A stretch of DNA of 64,000 nt, from NCBI RefSeq assembly GCF_037154075.1, contig NZ_JBANRJ010000001.1:4087501-4151500 (forward strand). Reading direction: 5' to 3'. The notes under the pieces were generated by a model. It saw only the letters and a list, made by a program, of their open reading frames with translations, had not been told where the DNA came from and ran no database searches. The position numbers were made by a program, and so were the translations under genes. This document shows, piece after piece, positions 17,111-25,259 of the stretch; within the stretch, counting starts at the first letter, position 1, and every line of letters starts with the position of its first letter. The DNA comes from Sphingobium aromaticiconvertens. GTDB lineage: Bacteria; Pseudomonadota; Alphaproteobacteria; Sphingomonadales; Sphingomonadaceae.

Positions 17111-18623
17111 GGCGGCTCTCCCGACGCAGAGCGTCATAGCGCTCGACATTGGCCATCGGCTCGCTGACCAGTCTCAGCGCCTGTGGCGCCGTGACCGGCG
17201 GCGTTGTCAGCGGCTTGCCGTCGAGCAGACGGTGCAGGAGGTTGAGGATATGGGTCTTGGTTGGAACGCCCCCCTCCAACGCCATCGTGACGGCCGTCAG
17301 CACGGTCTGCTCGTCATGATGCAGCACCAGGGCCAGGATCTCGACCATCTCCCTGTCACCGCCAGGAGACCGCAACAGATGCCGCTGCAGCCGCTGGAAG
17401 GGATCAGGCAGTTCAAGGAACGGCGCCCCATTGCGCAGGGCACCTGGCTTGCGCTGCACCACCGCCAGATAATGGCGCCAGTCATAGACGGTGCGCCCCG
17501 GCCCATCGTGGGATCGTTCGATGATACGCTGGTGTTCGCACAGCAACTGTCCCTCGGCGACCACCAGGAAGCGGTCGGGATAGACGCGCAGGCTGACGGG
17601 GCGGTTGGCGAACGACGCCGGCACGCTGTAGCGGTTGCGCTCGAGATGGACGAGGCAGGTCGGTGAGACCCGCTTGCCATACTCGACAAAGCCATCGAAC
17701 GCCCTGCCTGTCGGCATCAGGCTCGCCACCTCATCCGCCCAGGCATCAGCGACAGACCCGGGCTCGATTCCGTGCGGAATATCCTGCCATAGCGCCTTGC
17801 AGCGCTCCTCCAGCCAGATGTTCAAAGCGTCGAGGCTCTGAGTCTGGGGGACAGGCTGCCACAGGCGATGCCGTGCATCCTGCACGTTCTTCTCGACCTG
17901 GCCCTTCTCCCACCCAGCGGCCGGATTACAGAACTCGGCCTCGAACAGATAATGGCTCACCATCGTCAGGAAGCGGGCGTTGACGGTCCGGCTCTTGCCG
18001 CGCCCGACCTTGTCGACGGCAGTCCTCATGTTGTCGTAGATGCCGCGTCGCGGCACGCCGCCCAGCACGCGGAACGCATGATTATGGGCGTCGAACAGCA
18101 TCTCGTGGGTCTGCAGTAGATAGGCCCGCACAAAGAAGGCGCGACTGTAGCTGAGCTTGAAGTGCGCGACCTGCAGCTTGGTGCGCACGCCATCGATGAT
18201 CGCCCAGTCCTCGCTCCAGTCGAACTGGAACGCCTCACCCGGTGCGAAGGACAACGGCACGAAGGTGCCTCTGCCGCTCATCTGCTGCTGGCGGCGATAA
18301 TCATCACGCCAGTCCCGGGCAAAGGCCGCGACACGGCCATAGGAACCGTCAAAGCCGAGGCTCACCAGATCGGCATACAACTGCTTGACCGTGCGCTTCT
18401 GCTTGCGCGGACGGCCCATCTCCCGCCTCAGCCAGGCTGTCAGCCGCTCGACGAACGGGTCCAGCTTGCTCGGTCGCTCCGGCACCTTGAACTGCGGCTC
18501 GATCGTGTCCGACCGCAGATATTTACGAACGGTGTTGCGGGAAAGACCGGTGCGCCTGGCTATCTCCCGGATCGATAGATGATCGCGGTAATGCCACCGC
18601 CGGATAACGCTCAATAATGCCAT
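17100..18623 (-). CDS. istA: IstA transposase of IS21 family
   Basis: The transposase has an N-terminal [22 protein letters not shown], then a DDE integrase core starting [14 protein letters not shown] and continuing through [24 protein letters not shown] and [12 protein letters not shown], with the C-terminal beta-barrel near [21 protein letters not shown] prefer the start at [10 protein letters not shown] (18623), behind GGAG, giving 507 residues. A start at 18644 is also possible. Confidence 0.93.
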   Translation of the reverse strand: MALLSVIRRWHYRDHLSIREIARRTGLSRNTVRKYLRSDTIEPQFKVPERPSKLDPFVERLTAWLRREMGRPRKQKRTVKQLYADLVSLGFDGSYGRVAAFARDWRDDYRRQQQMSGRGTFVPLSFAPGEAFQFDWSEDWAIIDGVRTKLQVAHFKLSYSRAFFVRAYLLQTHEMLFDAHNHAFRVLGGVPRRGIYDNMRTAVDKVGRGKSRTVNARFLTMVSHYLFEAEFCNPAAGWEKGQVEKNVQDARHRLWQPVPQTQSLDALNIWLEERCKALWQDIPHGIEPGSVADAWADEVASLMPTGRAFDGFVEYGKRVSPTCLVHLERNRYSVPASFANRPVSLRVYPDRFLVVAEGQLLCEHQRIIERSHDGPGRTVYDWRHYLAVVQRKPGALRNGAPFLELPDPFQRLQRHLLRSPGGDREMVEILALVLHHDEQTVLTAVTMALEGGVPTKTHILNLLHRLLDGKPLTTPPVTAPQALRLVSEPMANVERYDALRRESRHAS

Positions 18624-19174
18624 GTCCAACACTCCATGGTCCACCGCTCGTCAAAGCCAGGGACGTGTTCAAACATGGGTCACTTCTCAGTGGAAATTAC
18701 TGGCTTCCCCGGGTCACTTCTCAACGGCAATCAACACGCCGGACAGGTTTATCGCGATGATCTGGCGCTCGCCATTGCGGTGAGTTTCTGCCGATAGGCA
18801 TAGCCGTCCACTATGAAGGCGCAGCGCGCGGGCCGCTTCCCCTCTCGCACCAGATAGTCCGACGAAGCAACCTGTCGCAGAACGAAGGGAAGCGCACTGA
18901 TCTCGCGAAGGTCGTCCTGCGCCAGAGGATGGCGCCGGCAGAGCTTACGAATCATCAATGCGACGGCGGTGGAAAGATCGCAGGCTCCCGCTCGGAAAGG
19001 GCGGGAGCACGCAGTCTCTCTCAGTCGCCAAAACCCGTGCAACGCAATGGCGATAGCCTTGCCGTAACATAGGTATGCTCGATTAAACGCAACATTTGTT
19101 CGTTCATCTTGGATGCCGCTGATTTTCGCGTTAGGCGTCCGCATTCATCGAATCCGTCTCGATTGGCGGACGGT

Positions 19175-19402
19175 CTATTCCGCCGTCGCTGTTACGTTGA
19201 TCGTTAGCAGCCTGCGCTTGTCGGCGTCCGTCACGACCACCTGAAACTGGCGACCGTCCCATATCAGTTCCGGGTTATGCTTGAGGAATTCGCCGGCAAA
19301 GACGACGGCGTAGACACGCGCCGCATTATCGTCCGGCAGATCCTTGCCCTCATCGTCTTGGTCCTGGCCATGATCGTGCACATCGAAATAATAGAAGGGC
19401 AT
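19175..19402 (-). CDS. DUF6894-like small protein, 75 aa
   Basis: The 75-residue product begins MPFYYFDVHDHGQDQDDEGKDLPDDNAARVYAV, the start pattern of DUF6894 proteins (short beta strand, D-E-G-x-x-L-P-D, then an amphipathic helix), and ends in VVVTDADKRRLLTINVTAT. The function is unknown. It is a single gene upstream of the broken Crp/Fnr gene. Confidence 0.7.
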   Translation of the reverse strand: MPFYYFDVHDHGQDQDDEGKDLPDDNAARVYAVVFAGEFLKHNPELIWDGRQFQVVVTDADKRRLLTINVTATAE

Positions 19403-19490
19403 ATTTCATCCTCATGGTTCCGGTTAAAGAGCGTGAATCACGGGCTAAACCAAAGCTTACTGGACACCATTCGAGTTCCGAAGCGCTGGC

Positions 19491-19661
19491 CTATCGGCGT
19501 GCATCGGCAAGGCTATGGTCCAAAGCCTCAATCTTTCGTTCATAGGCCTTCGCCAGCTCCTCGCGCGTGCGTTTGGCCGATATATTCTCCGTTGAAGCGG
19601 CTTTTTCGCGTTCTTCCCCGGCGCGGCGCTGATAATAAGCCCGATCAAATTCATCAAACAT
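19491..19661 (-). CDS. Small helical protein, 56 aa
   Basis: The start at MFDEFDRAYYQRRA (19661) follows AGGTCATTTCC. The frame to 19694 lacks a ribosome site. The product is a single charged amphipathic helix (AGEEREKAASTENISAKRTREELAKAYERKIEAL) with no membrane segment. No family is recognised. Similar orphan helices are frequent in sphingomonad stress regions. Confidence 0.5.
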   Translation of the reverse strand: MFDEFDRAYYQRRAGEEREKAASTENISAKRTREELAKAYERKIEALDHSLADARR

Positions 19662-19890
19662 GGAAATGACCTCCTTTGCACGACTGCCCCTCACCGTTGA
19701 ATTAAGCAGAATGTGGCTCCTGGTTCATTAAACTAGGTAAGGGGAGCGACGATCTCATTTCTCATTGCCAAGACGCTTTTCGGCCAACTGAACCGCGAGG
19801 AAGGCGAACAAGTCGAAGGCCAGAGTTATGTTCATGGAGGATCAAAATCAGCAATTGGATGACCGACAAGCTGTTTGGAGGAACTGCCCC

Positions 19891-20742
19891 TTATCCGTTG
19901 ACGATCGTCCCTCCGTTGGGATGCAATACCTGGCCCGACATGTAGCTTGCATCGTCGCAAGCAAGAAAAAGAAAGGCGGGGGCAACCTCGTTGGGTTGGC
20001 CAGGGCGGCCCATCGGGGTGCTCTCCCCAAAATGCTCGAGCTTCTCTGGACTAGCGCCTCCGCAAGGATTGAGCGGCGTCCAGATCGGGCCCGGGGCCAC
20101 CGCGTTCACCCGAATGCCATCCCCGACCAGATTTTCGGAAAGCGAGCGGGTAAAGGCGGTGATCGCTCCCTTGGTCGCACTATAATCCAGCAGTTCCGAA
20201 CTGCCCTGATACATGGTGACGCTGGTGCAATTGACGATGGCAGCGCCAGCCTTCAGGTACGGCCGCGCCGCCTGAACAAGGAAGAACATGCCAAAGATAT
20301 TGGTCTGGAACGTGCGGCGAAGCTGCTCCTCGCTGATGTCGGTAATGTCCTTGTCGGGATGCTGCTCCCCGGCATTGTTGACGAGGATGTCGATCTTGCC
20401 GAACGCCTTCAGCGTTTTGTCCACGACTTCGTCGGCAAAACCGCGCTCTCCGATGTCGCCGCGAATAGTGATCGCCTTGCGTCCCTCCGCCTCGACGATA
20501 CGCTTGGATTCCGCTGCGTCCTCATCTTCCAGCAAATAGACGATCGCGATGTCAGCGCCCTCGCGCGCATAAAGAGCGGCGACCGCTCTACCTATGCCAC
20601 TGTCGGCGCCGGTGACGATGGCGACCTTGCCCGCAAGCCGGTTCGAGCCCTTGTACCGTGGTTCCCACTCAGGTTTGGGGGAGAGCCTGCTTTCATAGCC
20701 CGGCTGCGCATCCTCATGGATCATCTCGACGGTCTTGCTCAT
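19891..20742 (-). CDS. SDR oxidoreductase (YhdG/YgfF-type, stress-associated)
   Basis: I start at MSKTVEMIHEDAQPG (20742), which has AAAGGAG upstream. The frame to 20802 is shorter in support. The 283-residue enzyme has a 40-residue N-terminal extension, TGADSGIGRAVA (cofactor loop), NNAGEQHP and catalytic Ser with YSATKGA. It belongs to the glucose-dehydrogenase-like SDR group often induced by the general stress response. The substrate is unknown. An EcfG-like promoter lies upstream. Confidence 0.87.
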   Translation of the reverse strand: MSKTVEMIHEDAQPGYESRLSPKPEWEPRYKGSNRLAGKVAIVTGADSGIGRAVAALYAREGADIAIVYLLEDEDAAESKRIVEAEGRKAITIRGDIGERGFADEVVDKTLKAFGKIDILVNNAGEQHPDKDITDISEEQLRRTFQTNIFGMFFLVQAARPYLKAGAAIVNCTSVTMYQGSSELLDYSATKGAITAFTRSLSENLVGDGIRVNAVAPGPIWTPLNPCGGASPEKLEHFGESTPMGRPGQPNEVAPAFLFLACDDASYMSGQVLHPNGGTIVNG

Positions 20743-20766
20743 CGCATAAACTCCTTTGCGCAAGAG

Positions 20767-20791
20767 AACCCTTCTCGGCCCAAAGAGTTCT
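20767..20791 (-). promoter_or_regulatory. EcfG-like promoter for the minus-strand SDR gene
   Basis: Read on the minus strand it is AGAAC-N16-gGTT, one base off in each element from GGAAC-N16/17-CGTT. It ends 25 bases before the SDR start. Confidence 0.35.
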
Positions 20792-20851
20792 CGATGGGAC
20801 AAACGGATGATCGCATTTTTGCGTCAGCCGAAACCCGAAAGGAGATGATCG

Positions 20852-21460
20852 ATGTCGCTCAAGGCCCTGGCGCTCAACTGCACCCTTAAGGCTGACAAAG
20901 GCGAGGACAGCTCGACCGACGCCATGATCGCGGTGCTCAAAAAGGCACTCGACGAGAAACAGGTGACGTTGAGCGAGACCGTTCGGGTCACCGCGCTCGA
21001 CATCAAGCCCGGCGTGACCTCCGACGAAGGCAACGGCGACGAATGGCCTTCGCTTCGGGAGAAGATCCTCGCTCACGACATATTGATTTTCGGCGGCCCG
21101 ATCTGGATGGGACAGATCAGCAGCGTCGCGAAGCGCGTGCTGGAGCGAATGGACGCCTTCCTCTCGGAGACCGATGATCAAGGCCGGATGCCAAGCTATG
21201 GCAAGGTGGCGGTCGCTGCGATCGTCGGCAATGAAGATGGCGCACATTTCTCCTCGGCCCAGTTGTTCCAGGCGCTGAACGATGTGGGCTGGACCATACC
21301 GGCGGTGGCGGCCTGCTATTGGGTCGGAGAAGCGATGGGATCGACCGACTTCAAAGATCTGAAAGACACACCGAAAATGGTTACGAAGACCGCCAGGATG
21401 GTTGCTGGCAACGCCGCCCATCTCGCGGGTCTGCTCAAGTCCAGCCCCTATCCCAATTGA
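20852..21460 (+). CDS. Flavodoxin-like NAD(P)H-dependent FMN oxidoreductase
   Basis: The 202-residue product has a flavodoxin fold with LALNCTLK near the N-terminus replacing the usual GS.R loop, ILIFGGPIWMGQISSVAKRVLERMD (about 75-99) binding the flavin ring, and AAIVGNEDGAHFSSAQLFQALND. It probably transfers electrons from NAD(P)H to FMN or quinones. AAAGGAG precedes the ATG. It is divergent from the SDR gene and shares a 109-base promoter region with it. Confidence 0.82.
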   Translation: MSLKALALNCTLKADKGEDSSTDAMIAVLKKALDEKQVTLSETVRVTALDIKPGVTSDEGNGDEWPSLREKILAHDILIFGGPIWMGQISSVAKRVLERMDAFLSETDDQGRMPSYGKVAVAAIVGNEDGAHFSSAQLFQALNDVGWTIPAVAACYWVGEAMGSTDFKDLKDTPKMVTKTARMVAGNAAHLAGLLKSSPYPN

Positions 21461-21573
21461 GCTAAATGCGCGACGCCGACAGGTTTTGTGGAAATATCGT
21501 TTCCGGGGCGGTGCGCGGACTCCACACGACGGCCAATGGGGGGTGTCGACATGGAATCGAGCAGACCGTCCGA

Positions 21574-21822
21574 TCATCGATTCCAGAGCAGCTCGCGCTT
21601 CATGAGCCTTTCGAGCTGCGACGGCGGGACGGGCGGCGAATCGAGCGTGGCAAGAAACTGCTCGTGTTGCTCAGCATCCAGAAAGAAAGTGTGCTGATCT
21701 AGGATCGCCTTGAGCTCGGCCACAGCTCTGATCTGGATGACATCGTCTTTATGCGCAGAGGCGCTTCGATCCGAACGGGCTTGCCGTGCGATATCGCTAA
21801 CTCCTTGCCCGCGTTTGTCGAA
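21574..21822 (-). pseudogene. DUF1778 (TacA-type) antitoxin remnant
   Basis: Minus-strand translation gives an 82-codon open stretch without a start codon. It contains AVAELKAILDQHTFFLDAEQHEQFLATLDSPPVPPSQLERLMKRE, the C-terminal pattern of DUF1778 antitoxins (F-L-D-A-E...F...LD-P-P). The N-terminal ribbon-helix-helix part is not readable in frame. A GTG with GAGGAG upstream near 21905 may mark the original start, which would imply a frameshift between. It is probably non-functional. Confidence 0.55.
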
Positions 21823-22038
21823 TTACCACGGCAATGTCCATACAACCGCTCCCGAGAATGCAAATTACGCCGCTGAACGTCTTGGAAGGGTCGATCGAGC
21901 CTCGCACGGTTGTGCCGACACTTTATCTCCTCACTTCTCGGAGAATGGCAGGGACTTCAGGATCGCGCCAATCCGAAGGCAGTTACAAGCTCAGATCGTG
22001 CTGTCGCGAATCTTATGATCTCTCCACGGCGATTGCCA

Positions 22039-22197
22039 TCATGCTCCGGGCGGCAGCGCCGACGCCATCGGCAGATATAGCGTGAGCGGCCTCTGCGTCA
22101 GAGGAATGATTCGGAGCTGGCACAGGCTACGGCCTCCATATCGACCGATCAGCACGGCGGTTACGGTCGGATAGCGCGGCAGCCTTTCGGCAAGCGC
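22039..22197 (-). pseudogene. GNAT toxin remnant (TacT-like), internally deleted
   Basis: A 53-codon minus-strand stretch reads LAERLPRYPTVTAVLIGR, which matches the strand before the acetyl-CoA loop in TacT-type GNAT toxins (LPRYP...LLGRLA). It then jumps to IIPLTQRPLTLYLPM, the C-terminal end of such toxins. The acetyl-CoA-binding loop between them is gone, so the toxin must be inactive. It lies upstream of the DUF1778 remnant on the same strand, the reverse of the usual antitoxin-first order. The rest of 21461-22260 holds nothing else recognisable. Confidence 0.5.
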
Positions 22198-22260
22198 CTA
22201 TCTCAGTTGATATCCGCATTCACTCCTTCACTCGCCCATTTCAGCGAGGAGATGCGCAGG

Positions 22261-22635
22261 TCAGGCATGCAGTTCATATTCCTGAACCAGCCGCTCGGCC
22301 GGGATATGCCATGCCTTGTTGAGCTTCCGGATCATGCTGAGCGTCAAAGGGCGCCTGCGGCGGAGGATTTCAGTTGCACGGCTCTTGCCGATCAGATCCG
22401 CAAGATCGGACTGGGTACGACCCTCAGCCTCCATGGCCGCTTCGATGGCCTGCACCGGATCGAGATCCTTGCCGATCGGCCAGCGGCGTTCCTCATAATC
22501 ATGAACGAGAGTGATCATGACGGCGAGCCGATCATATTCCGGAGTCCCTTCGGCGGCGCTCCAAAGACCCTTTATATCCTCCAACGCGGCGGCGTGATCT
22601 TCTTCGTTCTTGATGGGGCGAATGTCCATTTCCAA
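22261..22635 (-). CDS. higA: HigA-type antitoxin, XRE-family HTH
   Basis: The 124-residue antitoxin has an N-terminal toxin-binding part IRPIKNEEDHAAALEDIKGLW and a C-terminal HTH with GRTQSDLADLIGKSRATEILRRRRPLTLSMIRKL. It neutralises HigB and represses the operon. It starts 6 bases after higB, the toxin-first order characteristic of higBA. MDIRPIK (22629) is an alternative start. Confidence 0.9.
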   Translation of the reverse strand: MEMDIRPIKNEEDHAAALEDIKGLWSAAEGTPEYDRLAVMITLVHDYEERRWPIGKDLDPVQAIEAAMEAEGRTQSDLADLIGKSRATEILRRRRPLTLSMIRKLNKAWHIPAERLVQEYELHA

Positions 22636-22641
22636 TACCCT

Positions 22642-22944
22642 TCAGAATTGATCGACGGTCAGGGCGTCGACACGATCATATTCGGCATGCGTGCCGATGA
22701 ACTTTATCCACCCGGTTTTCAGGCCGTAATGGAAAGATACGATCAGGCGATAGTCTCCACCCGCCACCTCGAAACGAACCCTCTCCCCATTCAGAACCTT
22801 GGCCTTGGGGAACGACGCCATAACCGCATTGCCATTCTTCCACTCCGCTGCATCGGCGATGGAATACCAATGTACCAAGGACGCCTGTGTCTCCGGATGC
22901 CTGGCCCAGAAGGCCACCAGCTTGTTCCGTGCGATGATCCTCAT
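22642..22944 (-). CDS. higB: HigB-type mRNA interferase toxin
   Basis: The 100-residue RelE-fold toxin starts MRIIARNKLVAFWARHPE and contains LVHWYSIADAAEWKN, RVRFEVAGGDYRLIVSFHYG and IKFIGTHAEYDRVDA, the pattern of HigB ribosome-dependent RNases. The final THAEYDRV holds the conserved His/Tyr region. Two residues upstream another ATG (22950) is possible. It is intact, so with HigA it forms the one complete toxin-antitoxin pair in the window. Confidence 0.9.
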   Translation of the reverse strand: MRIIARNKLVAFWARHPETQASLVHWYSIADAAEWKNGNAVMASFPKAKVLNGERVRFEVAGGDYRLIVSFHYGLKTGWIKFIGTHAEYDRVDALTVDQF

Positions 22945-22960
22945 GGGCATTCCATGCCAG

Positions 22961-23001
22961 TTCCCACCATGGGAATCAAGCCAAAGTTCCCAAAACGGGA
23001 A
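22961..23001. promoter_or_regulatory. Two HigA-type operators upstream of higB
   Basis: TTCCCA-CCA-TGGGAA (22961-22975) is a perfect inverted repeat, and TTCCC-AAAAC-GGGAA (22987-23001) repeats the half-sites 26 bases further upstream. Paired TTCCC/GGGAA half-sites before the toxin start suggest HigA autorepression. Confidence 0.6.
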
Positions 23002-23179
23002 TCGGGCAAGCCGACGTCATAGCGTCAATTCGAGCTGAGCAGATCAGAGCCGCGTTCGTCCGCTAACGCCCCAGGCCAAATTCCAACTGAGACACTACCC
23101 GATCCTGCAATACGTCACTTACTGGCTCAATCGGAAAATTGCTGGGGGGAACTACCGACCCCGAACATATGTACCAAAT

Positions 23180-23537
23180 ACGGCCTAAAAGGGCCGGAAT
23201 CTGCACAATCGGCACTTCAGTGCCCTACCCCTTGCGCCGCGAATCACGCTGCTGCATGACGGTGTTGGATCAGATGAAGAGGCCGGATGTGCCACAGACC
23301 CCTCGGGGTTCTGAACTGCCGGTCCGATCAAATGGTCCAGGTTTCTAGCGCATCCGGGCTCGTGACCTGCTCTTTGAACATGTGAACTGGATGAACGAAC
23401 GAGGCATGCTGTCTGCGGTTCGGGAACGGATGTGCCACAGGCTCCATCAGGAGTCCTGAACTGCCGATCCCGCCCCGCAGGGCTGCTTGGCTGAAAGCGG
23501 ACCGTGCCACAGGATATCTATGATATCTTGAACTGCC
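23180..23537 (+). ncRNA. Structured hairpin-repeat locus, right copy (candidate ncRNA)
   Basis: This region is homologous to 560-855. It has the palindrome GGCACT-TC-AGTGCC (23211-23224), unit 3 (23285-23320), a boxA-like element (23367-23384), unit 4 (23428-23465) and an extra unit 5 (23499-23537). Stems are ACCCC/GGGGT in unit 3, CTCC/GGAG in unit 4 and GATATC/GATATC in unit 5, each closed by CAG/CTG or CAG/TTG and bounded by GTGCCA and AACTGCC. The paired bases differ between units while pairing is kept. No open frame here has family similarity. 23002-23179 holds no feature I can support. Confidence 0.5.
23367..23384 (+). promoter_or_regulatory. boxA-like antitermination element (right locus)
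   Basis: CTGCTCTTTGAACATGTG is identical to 755-772 in the left locus although the surrounding 60 bases have diverged. It lies between units 3 and 4, the same relative place as between units 1 and 2. Confidence 0.4.
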
Positions 23538-24011
23538 GCTATCATACCAAACGCTTATGCATGTTTAAAGTACAACCTTGCCGGACAAGCCAAGGCTATA
23601 TGAGTTCGCTTCCTCTCTGAATAACAAAATTTGACGTACCATTGCAAGATACGGCACGCCAGATTTCAATCTTATGTTTGCTTTTTTAGGACGCTGCGTT
23701 CGCAAATGCGGCGCGATAGCGCGCGACCAATTGACGACTTTCTATGGTGGGTATTCTGAAATAGTTCGAAATGTATCGCATTAGGGGAGCCACTTTCTAC
23801 CAATCAAAACACGGCAACTTTCTGCCGTTCGGTTGAAAAGTATCAGATAGACCAAATCGGCCCTCGTCGAAAATTGGTTCAAGCAACTGATTTTACTGAT
23901 ATTTTTGCCAAGTCGTAAATTTCAAATCCGATTTCAAGGTTTCCCTGGATTCTGCCCTTCGGAGCCACTGACTCGTCAGTTTGGAAGTTCGTGCCGCGGC
24001 CAGCGGACATG
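23538..24011. other. AT-rich intergenic stretch with short repeats
   Basis: No gene is recognisable. GGGAGCCACT (23785-23794), following TATTCTGAAAT, parallels TATCCTGAAAT-GGGAGCCACT at 1253-1273. On the minus strand GGCAGAAAGTTGCC (23813-23826) and GGTAGAAAGTGGCTCC (23785-23801) form an imperfect direct repeat reminiscent of insertion-sequence ends, but no transposase is adjacent. Confidence 0.4.
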
Positions 24012-25259
24012 CTATCTTACTGGCGATGCAGCCCGGCCTGGCAGTGTTTCAGGCATCCTAAACAATAGCGGCAGCACGCAAAGCGCAACGATCGCGATCA
24101 TAGCCCCAGGGACTGGCGCCCAGTCTGTTGACTTGAGCAACAGGTGCGCGACATAGGGCGCAAGGCCGCCGAACACCGCTGTGGCGGTGGTGGCACCAAA
24201 GGCCAATCCACTAAGGCGACCCTCACCGGGAAACTGCTCGGCCGCTGTAACGGCGCCGACAGCACTGACCCCACCGCCAACGGCAGCGAGAATGACAGCC
24301 CCACCGAAGGCTAGCGAAAGCGATGCGCCGGCAAGCAAGGTGAACAGGGTCATCGGCAATACCGCACTGGCAAGCGCGAGCCCGAGCATGACCGGCTTGC
24401 GACCGACTCTGTCGGCCAGTGCGCCCATCACCGGAGTGACAAGAACCACGACCGCCGCCGCAAGGGTGGCGAGCCAGAGTGCATCCGCTTCTCCCAGTGC
24501 ACCGACCGAGGTCAAGTAGACGGGAACATAGGTGATCCCGACATAGTAAGTGATGGAACCCAACGCAGATATGGCAAAGCCATAGGCGATACCCCTGCGA
24601 TGATGGCGAAGAGCATATTGCAGCGGACGAAGCGGAACCGAACCACGCTCACGCTGGCGGTCGAACTCCGGAGATTCCTGCATTCTGGCGCGCGCGATGA
24701 GCACGCCGCCAGCAAGTACCGCACCCAACAGGAAGGGAACGCGCCACCCCCAATCAATCAATGCCGCGTTGCTCAACATGCTGACTGTCAGAGCAGAGAC
24801 ACCGGCCGCGAGCAACGCTCCGACTTCGCTCGCTGCGGCGGCGAGCGAGGTAATCAGTCCGCGGCGGTTATCGGGCGCGCCCTCCAGCAGATAGGCCACA
24901 ACGCCGGTATACTCCCCCCCAACCGAGAAGCCCATTATGCAACGGAGCAGAAGGAGCAACGCACCTGCGATCGAACCGATCTGCGCCTCGGTCGGCAAGA
25001 GTGCCGTCGCCAGCATGGCTGCAGTCATGATCGACATCGACGCAAGCATCGTCCTGCGCCGCCCATACCGGTCGCCTATGTGCCCGAACACGATCGCTCC
25101 GATCGGACGCATCAGATAGGCAACCGCGAAGCCGGCGAGCGTCGACAGAACCGAAACCTCGCTGCTTGCGAAGAACACCCGCGACAGGACCGTCACCAGG
25201 TAAAGGTACAGGGTGAAATCGTACCACTCCACGACGGTCGAAAGCGCAGCTATTACCAT
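24012..25259 (-). CDS. MFS transporter, metabolite:H+ symporter (MHS) family
   Basis: The 415-residue protein has twelve membrane segments and MHS landmarks: TVVEWYDFTLYLYL at the N-terminus, RPIGAIVFGHIGDRYGRRRTML between helices 2 and 3, RCIMGFSVGGEYTGVVAYLLE, and DRVGRKPVMLG. MHS proteins import carboxylates, osmolytes or amino acids with protons. The substrate cannot be told. The frame is open far upstream of the ATG with no good start, so the N-terminus is slightly uncertain. Confidence 0.85.
   Translation of the reverse strand: MVIAALSTVVEWYDFTLYLYLVTVLSRVFFASSEVSVLSTLAGFAVAYLMRPIGAIVFGHIGDRYGRRRTMLASMSIMTAAMLATALLPTEAQIGSIAGALLLLLRCIMGFSVGGEYTGVVAYLLEGAPDNRRGLITSLAAAASEVGALLAAGVSALTVSMLSNAALIDWGWRVPFLLGAVLAGGVLIARARMQESPEFDRQRERGSVPLRPLQYALRHHRRGIAYGFAISALGSITYYVGITYVPVYLTSVGALGEADALWLATLAAAVVVLVTPVMGALADRVGRKPVMLGLALASAVLPMTLFTLLAGASLSLAFGGAVILAAVGGGVSAVGAVTAAEQFPGEGRLSGLAFGATTATAVFGGLAPYVAHLLLKSTDWAPVPGAMIAIVALCVLPLLFRMPETLPGRAASPVR

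Larger units (their letters stand above)
16244..18736 (-). mobile_element. IS21-family insertion sequence, complete (2493 bp)
   Basis: The ends are 30-bp perfect inverted repeats beginning TGTTGATTGCCGTTGAGAAG and continuing into GTGACCC. Each end carries a second internal GAGAAGTGACCC copy (16280 region and 18677 region), the multiple-repeat arrangement typical of IS21. The 9-bp sequence CGCCGGACA flanks both sides (16235-16243 and 18737-18745) as a target duplication. istA and istB are both intact, so the element looks recent and possibly active. Confidence 0.95.
15753..18955 (-). pseudogene. Crp/Fnr-family regulator split by IS21 element
   Basis: The 5' part (18955 to 18737) encodes MIRKLCRRHPLAQDDLREISALPFVLRQVASSDYL-type sequence and CAFIVDGYAYRQKLT of a cyclic-nucleotide-binding fold. 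The 3' part (16243 to 15753) continues with SGDFLDLQNLFLTESDHNV and the winged helix MTQEQIGDALGLTSVHVNRVLKMLQ. Removing the element and one 9-bp repeat rejoins the frame exactly as AINLSG-DFLDLQ. Independently, one base is missing near 18776 (LTA to NGERQII), which shifts the frame. So the gene carries two lesions. The intact gene would encode about 230 residues, possibly a redox or stress regulator. Confidence 0.85.

Noticed and set aside
19828..20889. 353-codon plus-strand open frame
   Set aside because: It is antisense to the SDR gene with no family pattern.
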